Shown: positions 13,301 to 28,300, counted from the first letter of the stretch. The stretch is 64,000 bases of DNA from Dromaius novaehollandiae (GCF_036370855.1 NW_026991372.1:124001-188000), one strand, 5' to 3'. Notes: a model not told the origin generated them from the letters alone. Numbers and translations: made by a program.

Positions 13301-16300
13301 AATTACAAAAGTAGTTTGCAGATCAGTAACGACAGCTATTCTTCCCGTGAGGAGGAGGGCTGTCCCGCCTTGTCCGCTTGTTCCGTGTGGAACGTATTCC
13401 ACACTTGTCCGCTTGTTCCATCAATTACTGGTTGTAATTCTGATTTCTGGCTCAATGCTGTTGCTCTGGAAACTCCGTGCTTTGGTAACCCGACTGTCTG
13501 CAGTTTTACCAGGCTGGTGCAAATCCACCCGGGTGAATTCGTGTGTCACTCAAGACCTTGATTCAGGCCTGAAGAAGAGGCATTTTGCAGATGCATCCAA
13601 GCTGGAGACTAGCTCCCAGGGGCAGCGGAGCAAGATCTGCTCGTGCATCACCAGGAAAGACGCTGCTGCAGCTGACCTTCTGCCGAGACCTGGGATAGCA
13701 GGGATAAGAGCAGAAAATAGCCCCGAGGTGCACACGGTGCGGCAGGACCTGCCAGCTGTCCATCAAAAGTGTCAGAGAGGAGACAGGCAGCTCTCAAGAG
13801 TGAATAAAGCAGAATTTTGGGGACACGTCGTCCTAGGTGTCTCGGCAAGGGCAGACGAGTGCGTGCTTCACCCCGAGGTGCTCCAAGGCTGGGACCTTGC
13901 AGGGGATGACGTTCCTTTTAAAAGACGAGACCGTAGTTTTTGTAGGTAACCCAGTACGTCAGTGCTGACGGGAATCCAGACCAATCTGTGTCACAGGGCC
14001 GTTGCTGGCTATCGCTCTCAGGAAGACGTTTTTTCTGTATTGCAGCACTATTACGGTTCTTTCAGTGTGCCCGAGGCATTGTGAGTGTGCGCAATAACCT
14101 GACTTCTTCTAAAAGCAGACTGAAAAATCGGACGTGGTGGTGTTCCATCCTGTACAATTGTACTGCTGTAGCTTCCGGACAGCATCCTGTAATTCCGTGA
14201 TACAGACTTGGTGGGGTGCCGCCTAGCTCGCGTGACCTGTTGGAAGCATGATATTATTTTCAGAAATTTGCTTATTCTACTCCTGCTAGGTTTCTAAAAT
14301 CTGACTAATCTTTCTGCTGATAAAGATTTAATTCTGCAGTGAGATATGAGCTCCTCACTGGGAGCTTTTTCGATGAAAACAGCCTTTTTTTGGTTGCTAT
14401 TACTTTGGTTGAGAGAGTAGGGGAGACTCGTGCCCTTTTGGCAAATCCATGTTGTTTTCTTTAAGGAAAACGTGCCCCTTAGAACTCATACCAGCTTCTT
14501 ACTTAAGATATTGCCAGCGTTTCAAGCAGGTCTGGATGCTGTGGTCACGCTTTCCCCAAAGTCCTGCCCAGGCTCAGCCCGGCCTGCGCTGCACATCTGT
14601 GCTGTGTTGTTTTGTAGTGGCAGGACACAGTCCTTCCCGAAGGCTTTCCGTCTGCTCGTGTCGCTTCCGAGCAGTCCGGAGGTGTGCACGCTTTGACTCG
14701 CATCCCGTCGCTGCCTGTGGACTCTGCGATGGCTCCTTGGAGGGTGGCAGGGGAAGGGGAGCTCGTTTAATCAGAGCTGGGCGACATCGCTGCTGTTCGT
14801 ATGGCGACGTCCCCCCAGGTCGCTTGCAGTCCTTGGTTGCCAACTTAGAAGTTCTCAATTTTGTAAATGTAGCCTGTGTTTAATATTTCTGAAGGCATGG
14901 CTTTGCACTCAGCTGCCTCGCAATATGTAGTGTTTACTTGCACCGAGCGTGGTGTGTCGCCCAGGTCCCTTCCTTGCAGTAATTCCTCCTCCTCCTCGCT
15001 AACTGCTAACTGTTGTTGTGTGAGCTGCAAACATTATCAGTAATGAGGTTTCTCCCAAGGTCGTTGACAAAAATGTTTCGCTGGGTGATAGAATGCCCAG
15101 AGGAAATTATCCAGCACAGACGTGAAAATCAGAAAGTGGTTTTAAAAGCAAAAAGCACCTTAACTTTGAATGCCTGATGATGGGCTCGGAGCTGACTAAC
15201 GCACCACGGATGAGACCTGAGACTCTCACGGACAGTGCTATGGCAACACCAGCTCAGTGCTCAGCACTGACCAGAAAGAGCTCACTAAAAGTTGGGAATT
15301 ATTAGGAAAGGAATCAAGAAGAAAAGAGGAAATATCCTTTGCGGCAATATAAATCCACGGTGCATCTGCGTCTCAGTGTCACGTGCAGCCCGACATCCTC
15401 CTCTGAGAGCACAGAGTCGGTCTGGAGCAGCCCCAGCGAAGGAGGACCAAATGTCCGGGGCAGCTTCCACGCGGGTCACCTGTCTGTGCCAGACCCCTTC
15501 CCGCAGGAGCAGAGATGCCCAGGGAGACAGGACGGAGCTGCAGGTTCATGCGTGGCTGGAGAAGGGAGCGGGGGGTTGTTCGTGGTCTCGTCGGCTCAGG
15601 CAGGAGGGAGCAGCTGATGAAGCCGGTGGGAGTCTGACTCAGAACGGACCAAAGAAGGTGATTCTTCACGTAGCGTGCGATGCGTCTGCAGAGCTCCTCG
15701 CGGTGCCTGTGACTCTGCCGGTTTGGGGACAGCCGTGCAGATCTGTGCAAGAAAAATCCACCCGAGGTTATTTAAATACAAAGACATTTCTGGCTCAAGA
15801 GGCCCTGACCGCAGCTCGCTGGAGGCTCAAGAGCGGTCCTGGGAAGCGGCACTCCATGCTTGCTAACCCAGCGGGATCCCACGCGCCTCCTCCCTCCGCC
15901 TTGGCCCACGTGCCCAGCCTCGCGCTCCCACCTCTTGCTCCTCTGCCAAGCCTGGCCCAAGGCTTACACGCTGCTGTCTATTTGGTGGGCTCCTTGGCTC
16001 GTTGCCTGACCTCGGACCTTCCCTCTCCGCAGTTCTCGTGCGGTGTCCCACACTGGTTCCTGCTGGGCCCCAGTGACTGGGTCTGACTGTCCAGCCTTGG
16101 TGGTGTACCCTTAGCACACTGAGCAGACACTCTAAGGGGAAAACGTGTTTTTTTCTTATTCTTGCCTGTGGACTTTGCAGCTGCTCTACAGGTCTTGCAG
16201 ACCCGCTACAACTCCTGGGATGACCAGCTCCCACCCAGAAGCTGAAGGCGATACCCAGAAGATGCGTTAGTGACTGGTGCATTGCAGTGTCACCTCATTC

Positions 16301-19300
16301 TGCCTGGTCTTTTTGTTAAAGCTGCAATTCTCCGATCAGACCACGGCAGAGCTGATAACAGCTTGTTAGCTGGAACGGCCTTGAAAAGGCCGCCTGTTTC
16401 GTGGAGAAAGCCAGCCCGTTGTCGGAGAGCTGCACGCTGTGGGGCTTTGTAGTGTGTGACTGCCCTGCGCGGTGGAAGGAGGCCGAGTCTCTTGCACCAG
16501 CGTGGTGTCAGGTCCGCTCCCCGAGCTAAAATCAGGACGGGGCCAGGGATGGACCTGTGGCGTGGTCCTAGGCCGGAGCGTGGGACAGCTCTTCAGCCAA
16601 ACGCCCCCGGCTTCCCTAACCAACACTGCGATTCGGGGGTGCCTGCGACGTGGAAGGAGGTGGAGGGCTGCCCGCTCCCTGCCCGCGGCTGCCCGGCTGC
16701 CCTCCAGCCGGGAGAGAGGAGTGCTTTTGCCTGCAAGTGCTCCCTCACAGCAGCAGAGCCCTTGAGAAGAGCTTCGCTCGTCCCCCTGCTCCCCTGCTGC
16801 AGCCCGGGTTTTCCCGGCACCTCAGGAAGCTGAACGCTGAGGCGGGACCGAGCTGCCAGCTGTGATGGCCTAGGGCTCGCTGGTGCTGGGCAGAGCAGCT
16901 TCCCGGCGTGGGTCTTTGCTCTGACTCTTCCCTCGGTGGCCCTCAAAGCGTGGGGTTTCTGTGCCAAACTGACCCGTGCCATGCAAGCACGGAGATCGCG
17001 GTGACGTGCGCCTAGACGCAGGTGTCTGTGCTGCTGCTGCTGGGTCTCGCTGCCCGACCCGGGTCTCTGCAGCCGTCTGGCTTCACCGTTCCCGGCCCCA
17101 CCAGCCCCCGGCGAGCGCCCAGCGATCACCCAGCCCTGCAAGGCTTTCCGTATGGCAAAACACCATCAGTGGCGCAGAAAAGACAGTTGGGTTGAACAAA
17201 TATTTCTGTTCTATACTTTGAAAGAAGTCAGACTTTTTTTTGTAGCTCATGGTCAAGCTGACATACTTCCGCTATGAAAATCAGTAGAAGGGAGTTAATC
17301 CTCAGTGGCAGAAGGACTATATTTTCAGATCTGCAAGACTAGGCGATTTACCTCAGCAGTTAAAATAAAAAGCAGAACCAACTGCTTGAAGAAATCCTTC
17401 CTGAGCCGTAGATGCTGATGTTTAAGGAGTCTTGTAACACTGGAGAAGTTCTTGAGGAATGTAAAAAAATTCCAGTATGATCTCATCTTTTAAAGGATGA
17501 CTAAGATGACCTTACTAACTGCAGACCAAATAAGCTGTCCATTGATCCTGGCTCAGCCATGGAAAGGATGCAATCAGTAAAGAATTAAAGGATGGCAGTA
17601 TAATTAATGTTAATCACTCCAGCTTTACTAAGCATGGAGTTTAATAAAAAAATCAAATTTAGCTGCTGCTTTTTTCTGAAGTTTTGGTGGTGACTGAGGA
17701 AGATGGCTGGCGTAACACACAGGACTTTAAAAACCGTCTGATTGGATACAATATTCTGATTTAAAATTAGCAGTGTATAAGTTTAAGAAGATTAAAAAGT
17801 AGTTATTTTATTAATATATAGCTTTTTAGTTATGAAAGAAGTAGTTATGAGTGGAGACCCATCGTGCTGGGATGAGCACTTCCTTTGGGTCCCGGGGAGT
17901 TAGCTCTCGGCTCGGCAGTTCCCGAGCGTCTGTGGACGGTTTGGATGATGCGGTCGGTGCTGGCAGACGCAGCGGGACGCGCCGAGCGCGGCACCACCGC
18001 CGGCAGCTCCCGAGGAGGAGGAGGATCCCTCCGCCCCGTCACCCGCTCGCGGGGAGGTGGGTGCCCAAGAAGTGGCGTGAGAGCAGGGCAGACGGTCCCG
18101 TCCTTCCCCCGAATGCTCCCCGACCCCCGGCAAAACTGGCCCAGGGACTTCCCAAGCCTGCGGTGGTAATCCTTATATTTGATGTTCTTGGGTGGATTTT
18201 TCTGGTGTTAATTTGTCCCGGTGCTTTTTAAAGCTGTGTAAACTTGTAATATCCCCAGCTTTCTGAAGCCCTTACTGTAACTCAGAGAGAAGCTATGGGC
18301 TCGATGCGGAGATCAGGTAAAAATTGTTGGACCTGAATTACGCAGAGATCAAACTTGTATAAACCCGCAGGAACTGAACCTAACTAAAGCAGAGCTGCCA
18401 AAGATGCAGAACTGTGTCAGATGCCACCTCTGACCTTCGGGTGCCCAAATCCCTGGGCTTCTGTGGAAGTCCCGTCTCCACTTTCAGGATGCTCCAAAGA
18501 CCAGGGAAGCCTGAAAGACCAGATATCCAGACCAAGCCAGGGACAAGCAGAGCTGCGTGTGCTACCCAGATCAAGCCATAACCATAACAAAGTAGATTCG
18601 GACGCAGAATGATCTGCGGCTTGAGGGGGGCCGGTGTGTTTGCTGTCCCACAACACGAGCTGGACGTCCCCAGCCTTCGCGCCGGGGCGCTGGTGCCGCG
18701 GGGCCTCCTCCCCTCCCCTCCGGCCCCGGCAGCGGTGGGTCCCCGCCAGGGCCGCCAGCAGCCTGGGGAGGTTTTGCAGGCGGCAGCGGGTGCTCGGACA
18801 TCCGCGCTGTGGGAATGCCTGCGGTCTGGGGGGAAAGCCGGAAACCGCTGTTCTCGCCTGCGGTGATGCAGGGATAGCGTCGTGGGGGGTCTGGGTGCTC
18901 GGCTGGATGCTGCTGGCCCACGGGGGAGGGTGGTCCTGGCCGAGGGGCCTTTCCGGTGGCCGAGCGGGACGTGACCCTCGCCGCGCCGGGCGCGGGGCCG
19001 GGCTGAGCCGGGGAGGCGGCAGCCGCAGCCGGGGGCGATGCACGGAGCCGGCGGGGACCGTCCTGCCGGAGGGAGCGGGCAGCCAGGCGGGAGCCGGCAG
19101 CGCCCGGCCCGTGGGGTTAGCGCGGCTCTGCGTTCCCAGGGAGCAGCCCTGAAATACCTGCCCTCCATCCTCGAAGACGTGTTCGGCATCCTCGACTCGT
19201 CCGTGCTGGGGTAAGTCCTCTCCTCCGCCGTCCCGCGCCGGGCTGGGACCTGGCGTGCCTGCGGGAGCCCCTGCTCCGCGGCCCCGGGATGGGACCGGAC

Positions 19301-22300
19301 GAGCGGGACGGCGGCCAGAGCACGCAGCCGCTCCCCCGGGTCTGGGCAGGCTCTGGCAGCCCGCGGAGGGTAAAACGCGGCAGAAAAGGGTCCTTGCTCT
19401 AAAGTCGCCGGATTGAGCCCCTGAGCGCGCAGCAGTAGCAGCTCTACGGGGGAGAAGCCGCCGCTGTCACCCATTAGGGCTTGCAGAAGCGCTGGCGTTT
19501 CCCGTTTCACACCTGCCTCCGGCGGGGGCTGCGGGGCGGCAGAGCCCTGGGCTCGCGGCCGAGGCCGGTGGACGCGGAGGGGCCGGGACCGCGGGGGGGG
19601 GACGGGAGCGCGGGGTCTGCAGCAGCCCAGCACGGCCCCAGGACCTGGGGGAGGTGGAGACGCAGCACGTGCGCCCGGCTGGGAGGCTCTGCAAAGCGGT
19701 TCCCGTCCCGGGCTGGGTTTCGTCTCAGGTGGAGCCTCCCACCCGCAGCACCGGGGTCAGCTCGTTTGGACGAGCTCAGCGTTTCAGCCCTCTGCAAGGG
19801 CTGCTGCCCGGAAAAATGGGACTGGTTTTCCTGACACGCGGAAAGTTCCCCCTTACCTCCTCCTTAATGCAAAGATAAGGTTTTTGTTCAGTGTTTTCGG
19901 CAGCCTGCACTTCAGGCAGAGGCTGAGCCTGCAAAATATCAGTCCCAAATGTGCCCTTTTCAGGAATTTATGACAATGCAAAAATTCAGGGGGGCTTTCA
20001 CAGGGGACGTCACCATCAGCCAGCCGCTGCAGGAAGGGGCAACGCCATCCGCCCCGGCGGCCTCCCAGCACGTGCTGCCGGCTCTGGGCAGCCTCCCTCC
20101 TGCCAGCCCTGCCCTGGCCCAAGCGCAGCCAGCACCCTGCCCCCCCCCCCCCCCCCGTGTGGTTCTCCCTCCGGGTGGGAAGGGACTGCAAGCGATAGGG
20201 ACCGCAGGGCGTCTGCGGCTCGTGGGAGCCCTGAACCCTCTTCCGTCCGGATTGCAGGGGCTTGCTGCGGGACTTCGTCGGGAACCTGCCCCCCCAGCGC
20301 CTGCTGAAGCAGAAGCTGCAGTCCCTGACCGACATCGTCAACAGCAAGGTCTTCCAGGCCTACGGTAAGACGGGGCGCCCGGGGGGTAAGACGGGGCGCC
20401 CGGCGGAGCCGCAGCCCGGCCCGGCCCGGCGCTTTCCCGCGGGAGCATCCCGCCGGGAGCGGTGCGGATGCAGACGCTGCAGGGGCTCCCGCAGCCCTTC
20501 TGCCGCCTCGCTGCTGCCCGGATAACGCCCGTGCTGCTGGGAGCCGGACCTGCGGCAAGGCGATGCCGCAGCGCGTGCCGGGAGTCGCGCGTTGCTGGGC
20601 TTTCACCAGGGCGCAGCTGCCGCTGTTTTAACCAGCTCCTCTTGCTGCGCTGAACACCGTCAGGCTGCGGGAGGAAAGACGGGCAGATGAAATCACGTGC
20701 AGGGGGCATGGAAATGTTTCAGGGAAGGTGTTCGGAGCAGCGCTGTGCTGTCAGAGTGGGAGGACGTGCTGAGCAGGATTCCCCAGGCCCCTCCCGAGGC
20801 TGATGCTGTTTGATATCTTCAGCAGTTAATTTAGATTATGAAAAAAAGAGTAGGCTTGTTAAATTTTTGCCCACCGAGGCAGAAGGGACTGCAAACACGC
20901 CGGAGGACAGGCTCAGAATTTAAAGCAGTCTTAGGGCAGATGCTGTGCAGCAGCAGTCGAGCGAGCGCGTTCAGGCCGGGGCGCAGCGAGGCCGCAGTGC
21001 CGCAGGGGAGGGCTCGGGGCCGCGGCGCAGAGCGTGGCCAGGGACAGCGGCGGGGGGGACCTGGCACACCCAGGAGCCCTGCACCCCGCTTGGTGCCAGC
21101 GGGACTGCGGTGTGCGGCCCTGGATGCCGCAGGGAACTCGTAAACTGGAGAGAGCTGGAAGAAAGCAGTGAGAAAATCAGGGGTTGGAAGGCGGGAGGTG
21201 AAAGAAGTGACTGAGGGACTTGGGGCGGGGAAGGGTGCCGGGGGGAGGCAGGACGTCCAAACGGCACCTCCGAAGGGGGGGGAGCGGGTGGGCTGTCTTT
21301 GGGAACTGGACCAGGAGTTACGGGCTTAAACTGCAGCCGCGGAGGTTCGGGCGCCAGGGGACAAGGCCACCCCCCTGCCGAGGCCCCGCATCCCGCGAGG
21401 ATGCTCCCGGCGGGGAGCACACGCCGGGGCCTCCCGCGAGGAAGGCCTGCGCCTTCTGCCCTGTGCATCCTCTCGCTTCCCCTTGGTGATGCGCCGGCAG
21501 CTGCTCGCCGGAGCAGAGCGCGTCCCCCCGAAGAGCTGGTGCGCGGGTGGCCGGGGCGCTGCGGCGGGAGCTGGGACGCAGCTTTGGGCTGCCGCGGGCT
21601 CACGCAGCGCACGGCTGGAGCGGTGCCCTGGGTGGACACGGGCTCCTGAGGAAGGGCAGGCTGGGAGGCGAGGAGGAGGAGGAGGAGGAGCTGCCCTGAT
21701 GCGAGGAAGCAGGGGGATGCGGGGAGCTCTGCCTGGGGACAGCGAGGGGCCGGCTGCGAGCCCGTGGTCAGGATCGGGGGCGGAGCAGCATGGGCGAAGT
21801 GGCGGTGGGCATCGGGGCGGTGGGCTGCAGACCGCTGCTCAGGAAGAAGCGGCAGACGAGGCCTTCGGACAGCTGGACGAAGCCTCACGTTTGCAGGGTC
21901 TGGTCCTCATGGGGCACGGAGACCGCTGCAGTGTCTGCTGGAGGGACAGCAGAGACGGGCACAGGCCACCCGGGAGGTTCCTGGGCAGCATCGACGGCAG
22001 CTTGCAGACAGCTGTAAGGGTGATCAGACACTGGAACACGTGGCCCAGAGAGGCTGTGGCGTCTCCATCCACGGAGATATCCAAACCCTGACTGGACACG
22101 GTTCTGGGCCGCCTGATATCTGGGTGACCCTGCTCTGAGGCGTCTCCAGAGGCGCCTTCCAACCCCAACTATTCTGTGATAAAATCCCAGTGTCCTACAC
22201 GTCACATAAACACTCCAGTCTCTGAGCTGTTCTCTGCAAGGTCGCGCAACCGTCCCAAAGGTGGTTTGGGAAGATGTGACCTGTGCTTCCCTTTGGAAAG

Positions 22301-25300
22301 CAATTCCTTAGGCTTGCCAGCCTGGGAGAGGCTTTCTCGCTGCAGATTTCGGACCGACACGGGCAGGTCCTTGCAGCTTTCTGCCTGGTGGCTAAGCCCC
22401 AGATGGGACGGGACAGCAGACATCCTCCGTCCTCTGCTTCCCCGCTGTCGTAGGCAGCTCCCACTCGTGCTGCTGGCTGCCACGAGAGGCGTTTGGTTGC
22501 CAGTGTCCCCAGTGCTGCAAGTCCGAGATCAGCAGCCTGGGGTGACCAGGCTTTCGGGAAAGGTCGGGTGAGGTCCTGTTCCGTGGACTGATCAGACCAA
22601 CCTCTGTCCTTCACAGCGATGACTGAATTTCAGTTTTATAGGGCAAGCGCAGTGTGCAGTACTCGTGAGTCCTGTCCTTGTCCCATGCGCGCTCCCCCCT
22701 TCAGCCTCCCGGGCATCCTGGCAGCGCCCTGCAGCCGGGCAGCGGGGAAGGGGCTCTGCCCCCCACGGAGCCAGAGGAGACGCGAAGCAGGGCTCTGCCA
22801 CTGGCTTTCCTTGTTGGCTGTCGGCTGCCCGTGGAGGAGCGAGGGATCCCCCCGGGAGGGCAGGGCACGGGCGTCAGCGCGAGGATGACTGCGGGCAGCC
22901 GGGGAGCAGCCCGTAGCTGGGGTGCTGGGTGGGTGCTGCAGGGCTGCGCCTGGCAGCGTTGCTGCTACCGTTACTGTGTCGTCTGCACATGCTGCTGGCA
23001 TTTTGTTTCAGTGGAGAGAGTAAGTAGCTGTGTAATAGAGTGTGTGATAAATTCTCTGCTTTGGAACTTTTCCATTAAGATTTAATGTTTTTCTAAAAAA
23101 AACCCTGCTCCAGTGGAGGAGGAAGTTGTAAACTTCGTGTCTGTGAGAGGCAGGAGTGCAGCACAGGCCATCGCACCCGCTGTCCCGTTAGCGCCCTTTC
23201 TGCCCGGTCCTTGCCACGCTGGGGCGGTGCCGGTACTGCCCGTGCAGCCCCGTCCTCTCCGTCCGCCCCGACAGAGTGCCGGGAGACGCTGCTGCAGACG
23301 GCCGTGCCCATCCTCCGGGAGCTGATCGAGAAGGGAGAGGAGGAAGACGCCTGCATTGAGCTGCTCAGCAACGTCCTGGAGGTGCTGTACAGGGCCCAGA
23401 AGGTAAAGCCCGTCTTCTCGGCTGGCTCCTATTCCCTTGCCAGCAGTGGCCTTGGAAATCGTCTCACTAAATACATTTGAGTAGGGCTAAGCACGAAACT
23501 CGCTGGTCAGGGAAACCTGGAAACGCAGCAGTGGGAGGGATACGCCAAATTACCGAGTCGGGTCACAGCCACGATGCGCTTCGGACTGACCGTGCTTCAC
23601 CCTAAGCTGAACGGGGTTGTTGGTGCCCACTGGTCCCAGCAGGAACCTGCCCAAACTCACGTTAGAAACCTCCTGATTTCCAGCCTTATTTAGTCTATGG
23701 CCAGTTCTCATCAATCCGCATAAGTTGGGGGAAGAGGCCTCGAAGCTAAGGAACAGTGTTGACCAGAGAGCAAGTGCGTGTAACCGTGGTGGTGCGTCAC
23801 GGTCTCCTCGCTCTGCAGACCTGGGAGAAGGGAGAGGACGGGGCGGAAAGTGCCTGAGGGCACCAGGGAAGCGTTACCTTCTCGAATTAAAAACCAGAGC
23901 CACCAAACGTGAGCCAGAGCCCCGCGAGACGGCAGTCGGGGTGAGCATCCCACCGCCGAGCTGCCGTCGGCCTGGGCAGTCCCGGCACGGCGGGAGCCCG
24001 TGGGGAAGCAGAGGCACGGGGGTCCCGAGCCCCGGTGGGAAGCCCCCCTCTAGCCACGTCCGCGACCCGCCGGCGGTGAGACCCTTCCCTGCACGTTTGC
24101 CGAAGGAGCCTCCCAGCTGCTGTGGCTTACAAAATCGAGGAAACAGAGTTAAAGCTGTTCATCTGTTGTTATTTGAGTTATGGCAATCCACAGGTCCCGC
24201 TGAAACGTGGGGCTCAGTGGGCCAGACGTCCAGTTAGACGCAGTCGCTGCTGTGGGTAGCTTTCCACAAAAACGTGCAAGGCAGCCTGTGCAAGAGAGGA
24301 AAAACGTCGCGCTGAAATCCCGGTGCCGATGTGTCATCCCTACCTTGCAGCCTGCAGCACAGTGCTTTGCCCCCAGCCCCCCAGAAGAGCCGCATCTCCC
24401 CTCTGGAGAGCAGAGGGTGCCGGGCACCACTGCGAACACGCGTTGGCGGGAGGAAACGCACGTGGTGAACGCTGCCTTGTCCCTGAGAGCCTCTGGTGCA
24501 AATGTGCCGTCTTTGCTGGATTTTAGCCGACTTTACGGCGTTGTCTTTGCTGTGTGTTCCAGCGGGCGGAGGAGCAGAGCGGGCCGCGCGGCGGAGGCGG
24601 AGGCGAGGGACGGCACAAGGAGCGCGGTGACTCAGAGCTGGTGAGTGCCTCCTCGGTGGGGAAGGTGAAGGAGGAGTCGGGCCCCCCCGTGCATTTCAGC
24701 GAGGACCGGCTGCGTCTCAGCACGGCTGCAAACCCCTTCGCTGTCGCTTGGGCTGCAGCGCGTGGAGACCTGGGCTGCTGGCGAGGATGGAGAGGCTCTA
24801 GGGAGGCGGTGGGGTGGCAGGGCTGGGAAGTGCCCTCGCGGGGGGGGTCCGTGCGTGCAGGCTGTGTGGCTTTAAGCTGCGTTATGAGCCACTTTACATC
24901 CCGTGCCCACACAGCGAGAGGGAGGATGTCTGTGCAGACCTCCGCTCCAGCACCCCCTGAGTCCTCGGTGTTTCGTCTCGCGCTTACCAGTGGTCTTTGA
25001 CCATTTCTGCTCCCTTGCTTGGGCGAAGGGGCGAGGGAAGCAGCCGGAGGGTGCAGAGTGGCCTACAGAGTTTCTCTGGTCCCCTGCCGAAGGACGCTGC
25101 TCTCCCCACGTGCGGACGGCAGCGTTCCCGGCGCCCGGGCTGGCCTTTGCAGCGGGAACCCAGCGCACGTCCCGCGGCGGGCGACGTCCTCGCCGGCTGG
25201 GCCAGCGGCCCCGTTTGGGGCACGGCCGCCGAGGTGCTGGGGCGCGCGGTGCTTGTCGGGCACGCGAATCGGCTGCACCCGGGCGAGATCCGGGGAAGAA

Positions 25301-28300
25301 AGAATACTTTGCTTTCATCAGCGCTCAGGAAGGCTGACACAGGGCTGTGCCACACTGGGAACAGCTTACGGAAAGGTGGAATACAACAGGCGATTACCAA
25401 CAGCCACCTGAGGCTTTGGCTTACGTTTGCGGCTTTGCGTGTAGGTTCCTGCCCCCGTCATCATCAGCTCTTTGGGCTGAGGGCAGGATTAGCAGGCGCA
25501 GCCTCCTCCAGGACGCTCCAGACCGAGCCGGGAGGCTGGTGGAAGTAGGGCCCAGGCGCGTGGGGCTTCCCCAGGCACGTTCTCACCTCCAGCGTCTGGC
25601 TCGGGGACTTCCCCGGCAGCGGTGCGGTCCTCGCTTTCCGTAGCCGCGGGCTGAGGTTACACTGCACGCGACTGCGTGGAAAGCAACGGGCCCGAGCACA
25701 GCTCCTTGCACGGCTGCCCGGTGATGCCCTGCCCCGCCGGCTGGGATCACCTCTCGCGTTTGGTACGGCACAGACACGCTGCCGCAGAGCGTGGGAAGCT
25801 GGGTCGTGTCTTCGCCTCCCATCCTCAAAGCTGCCTTGATTTACAGTCCTGTCGTACGCTGTAATTAGGTTATGGCTCTGACTCTAGGTGTTAAACTTTT
25901 TCCTGTTCGTAGAGAGACCATTGGTGCGCTTTACGGCGTAGAGATGGGAAATGGTAAATGCACAGACATATCGCCAGAACTATAACTCATTCTTGTTGCT
26001 ATCAATAACCTCCGCACCCCCTCTCACGTGGCAGACGTGTACAAATGCTAACACTGGAGAGCGGATGCTCTTTTCTCCCCTGCTCAGCTTGTTCGCTGGT
26101 CCACCGGCTTGTGAAAATGTCCTTCCCGGGCGATCGCCCCTGCCAGAAATGGGGAATTTAAAAATTGTCGCTTCCAGGCACGGTTTACTTCAAAAAACTC
26201 CCTCCTTGCTCGCAGTCCCGAAAAGACGAGCAGCCATAGATTCCGGGCACGCGCTGCCCGCGGAGCCACGGTGGCGTTTGGGCAGAGGAAAGACGAGCAC
26301 AAAGTCACCGCTGTCTCTGCCAATCTCCTCACCCTCTTCCGCAGCAGGCAGCCCGCGCCCAAGGACACCTCGTTCCTGCGAGGCGCGCGGAAGCAGCGCT
26401 GAGCAAACTTAGCAGTGCCGTTGTGCCCCTCAGACAGCTATAGCTGAGACGTGCATTTAATTTGGTGGCTGCTGTCATGGCAGCTGTCCCGCCTTGACAT
26501 GTCTCGTTACTGAAGCAGCAAATCAGCTCTAGAAAAGTAGACCTTCTGCAGACGGCAGAATAAACAGCATAATGTGGCGCTTCCCTGGCAGCCAGCCTGC
26601 GCTGCTTTGTTCCAGGCATATCTGAGATCTGAATAGCAATCGGGGATTTTCTACAGAAAATCTCATCACTGCGGTTTGTGACTGGGGGAAAGAAATGTTT
26701 TCAGAGACAGCAAGGTCTAAAGCTGGCAGAGCGAAGATGACCATGCACTTGACTGGGAGGTCTGGGAGTAGAAGCCCGGGGGCAATGAACTTGTTTTAAG
26801 GCAGAGATGAAGCTGCACGTTGCAGCATGTCGCGGTCCGTGATCCTCATTCAGGCGGAATGGGACTTCAGTGCACTCGGGTAGGAAGGGACGAGACGGCC
26901 GTGGTCGCTCGTGGGTTTCACTGCCGCAGCGTCGCTGCCCGGGGGCTGATGCACGTCTCGTGCAGGGCGAGGGCTGCAGCTGGGCAGCTGTGAAAAAAAT
27001 GTTTGTGTGCTGGGCATGTAAAAGACTTACCGGCCAGTGGAAGCTTGGTGAAGGCGTGGATGGCTCCTCTGTACGTGGAGAGACAATTTTCTGTGCAAAC
27101 CTGGGGTTAGGACTTCTGTGCTCTGGGGTCTCAGTGGTCCTGAAATCCTTAAATCGAAGCACGTTCCTACAGCTGCGGGGTTTGCAGGTCCAGGCAGTCC
27201 AGGAGACTGATGAACAGAGACGATTCAGTGGGAGCTAGTGGATGGATGGAGGAGTGGAAAGAAGCATCTGATATAGGAGAGGCGGTTTATGTATTGGCGA
27301 GCGGTTGTCTGAAGCCTTGGTTGAAGAGGCCTCGAGTCTCTCTTTTCCCCAGAACCAGTCTGTATTCTGCGATCGCTTTCTGGGACTGCCTGGGCAGTCC
27401 TAACTGCATAGGTGTCATAACAGCACAGCGTTATGGAAACCAAATTAACAAGGCTTGGGTGGGAGAGGCCGTGTGGGCTCAATTTCCATGTCACTGGGAA
27501 GCCCAGGGAGCAGAAGGGAGAGCTTGGAAATTATGGTTGGGATGCCTCGTTTGGCCTTAACCCTTTAACCTAAAATAGCCCCCAAGGCGAGGACGGTCGG
27601 GGTGCTCGTGGGCAAGGATGCTGCCCTTCCCTTCGCAGATGCTGGAGCACAGTCTGCGTGAACGCGCTCTCAGCGAGGGGCGATCTAATAAGCGGCTTTG
27701 GGTTACTGGTTGCTCCTGGGCAACAGCTGTGGGTCAGCGCCGAAGCGGCCGTCCCCAGCTGCGTGGCTGCGTTTGCCGGGAAGGCGCAGGAGGGACTGTT
27801 TGTTTGCAGAAAACGGTGCAGAAGTCCCAAGCCCCGTATTTACGTCAGGGACTGCATCAGCTTGTCCCAGGTCCAGCGGGTAGTCCCGATCGTGCAGAGA
27901 TACTGCCACTATCTCTGCACGATACCCCTGTGTGAAGGGATCAAACGCACTGTAGCTGCTGGGCTGGAACTAAGACTTCTAGCTCACTATTTCCTGTAAA
28001 TCACGAATCCTTTGAGTCAGCTCATGATTTCCCGTCTGCTGAGCTGCCCTGGGCCCGTCTCCGAGCAGCGTGCGCCCTTCGGGCTGCTGGCCCCGTCCCA
28101 GAGCTGCTTGGTACCAAGGCCGAGGGTCCTGCACGCAGGGCTCGTCTGACGGCCGCCGTCTCCCGCGGCTCCAGCTGCAGAGGCGTTTCCCGGCTCGGAG
28201 CCAGGGATCCCTCTGGAGCTTGTGCACGGGAGTCCTGCAGCCGGCGGCTCTCCAGGCACCCACGAAGCAGAGTGCCGCCTCCGGGCAGGCGCTGGCTGTC

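Larger units (their letters stand above)
11955..19139 (+). other. DOCK intron 6 of window
   Basis: 7.2 kb. Holds the 98-bp minisatellite (12060-12500) and an old CR1 fragment (about 17400-17800). The rest shows no gene; several 100-260 codon frames lack splice context or similarity. Confidence 0.6.

Noticed and set aside
13347-13949. 200-codon plus-strand frame with a hydrophobic stretch
   Set aside because: Intronic, no family similarity recognised, no supporting splice or promoter context.
27889-27923. MicroRNA precursor
   Set aside because: Pairing stops at 14 bp and flanks do not extend the stem to a typical precursor length.
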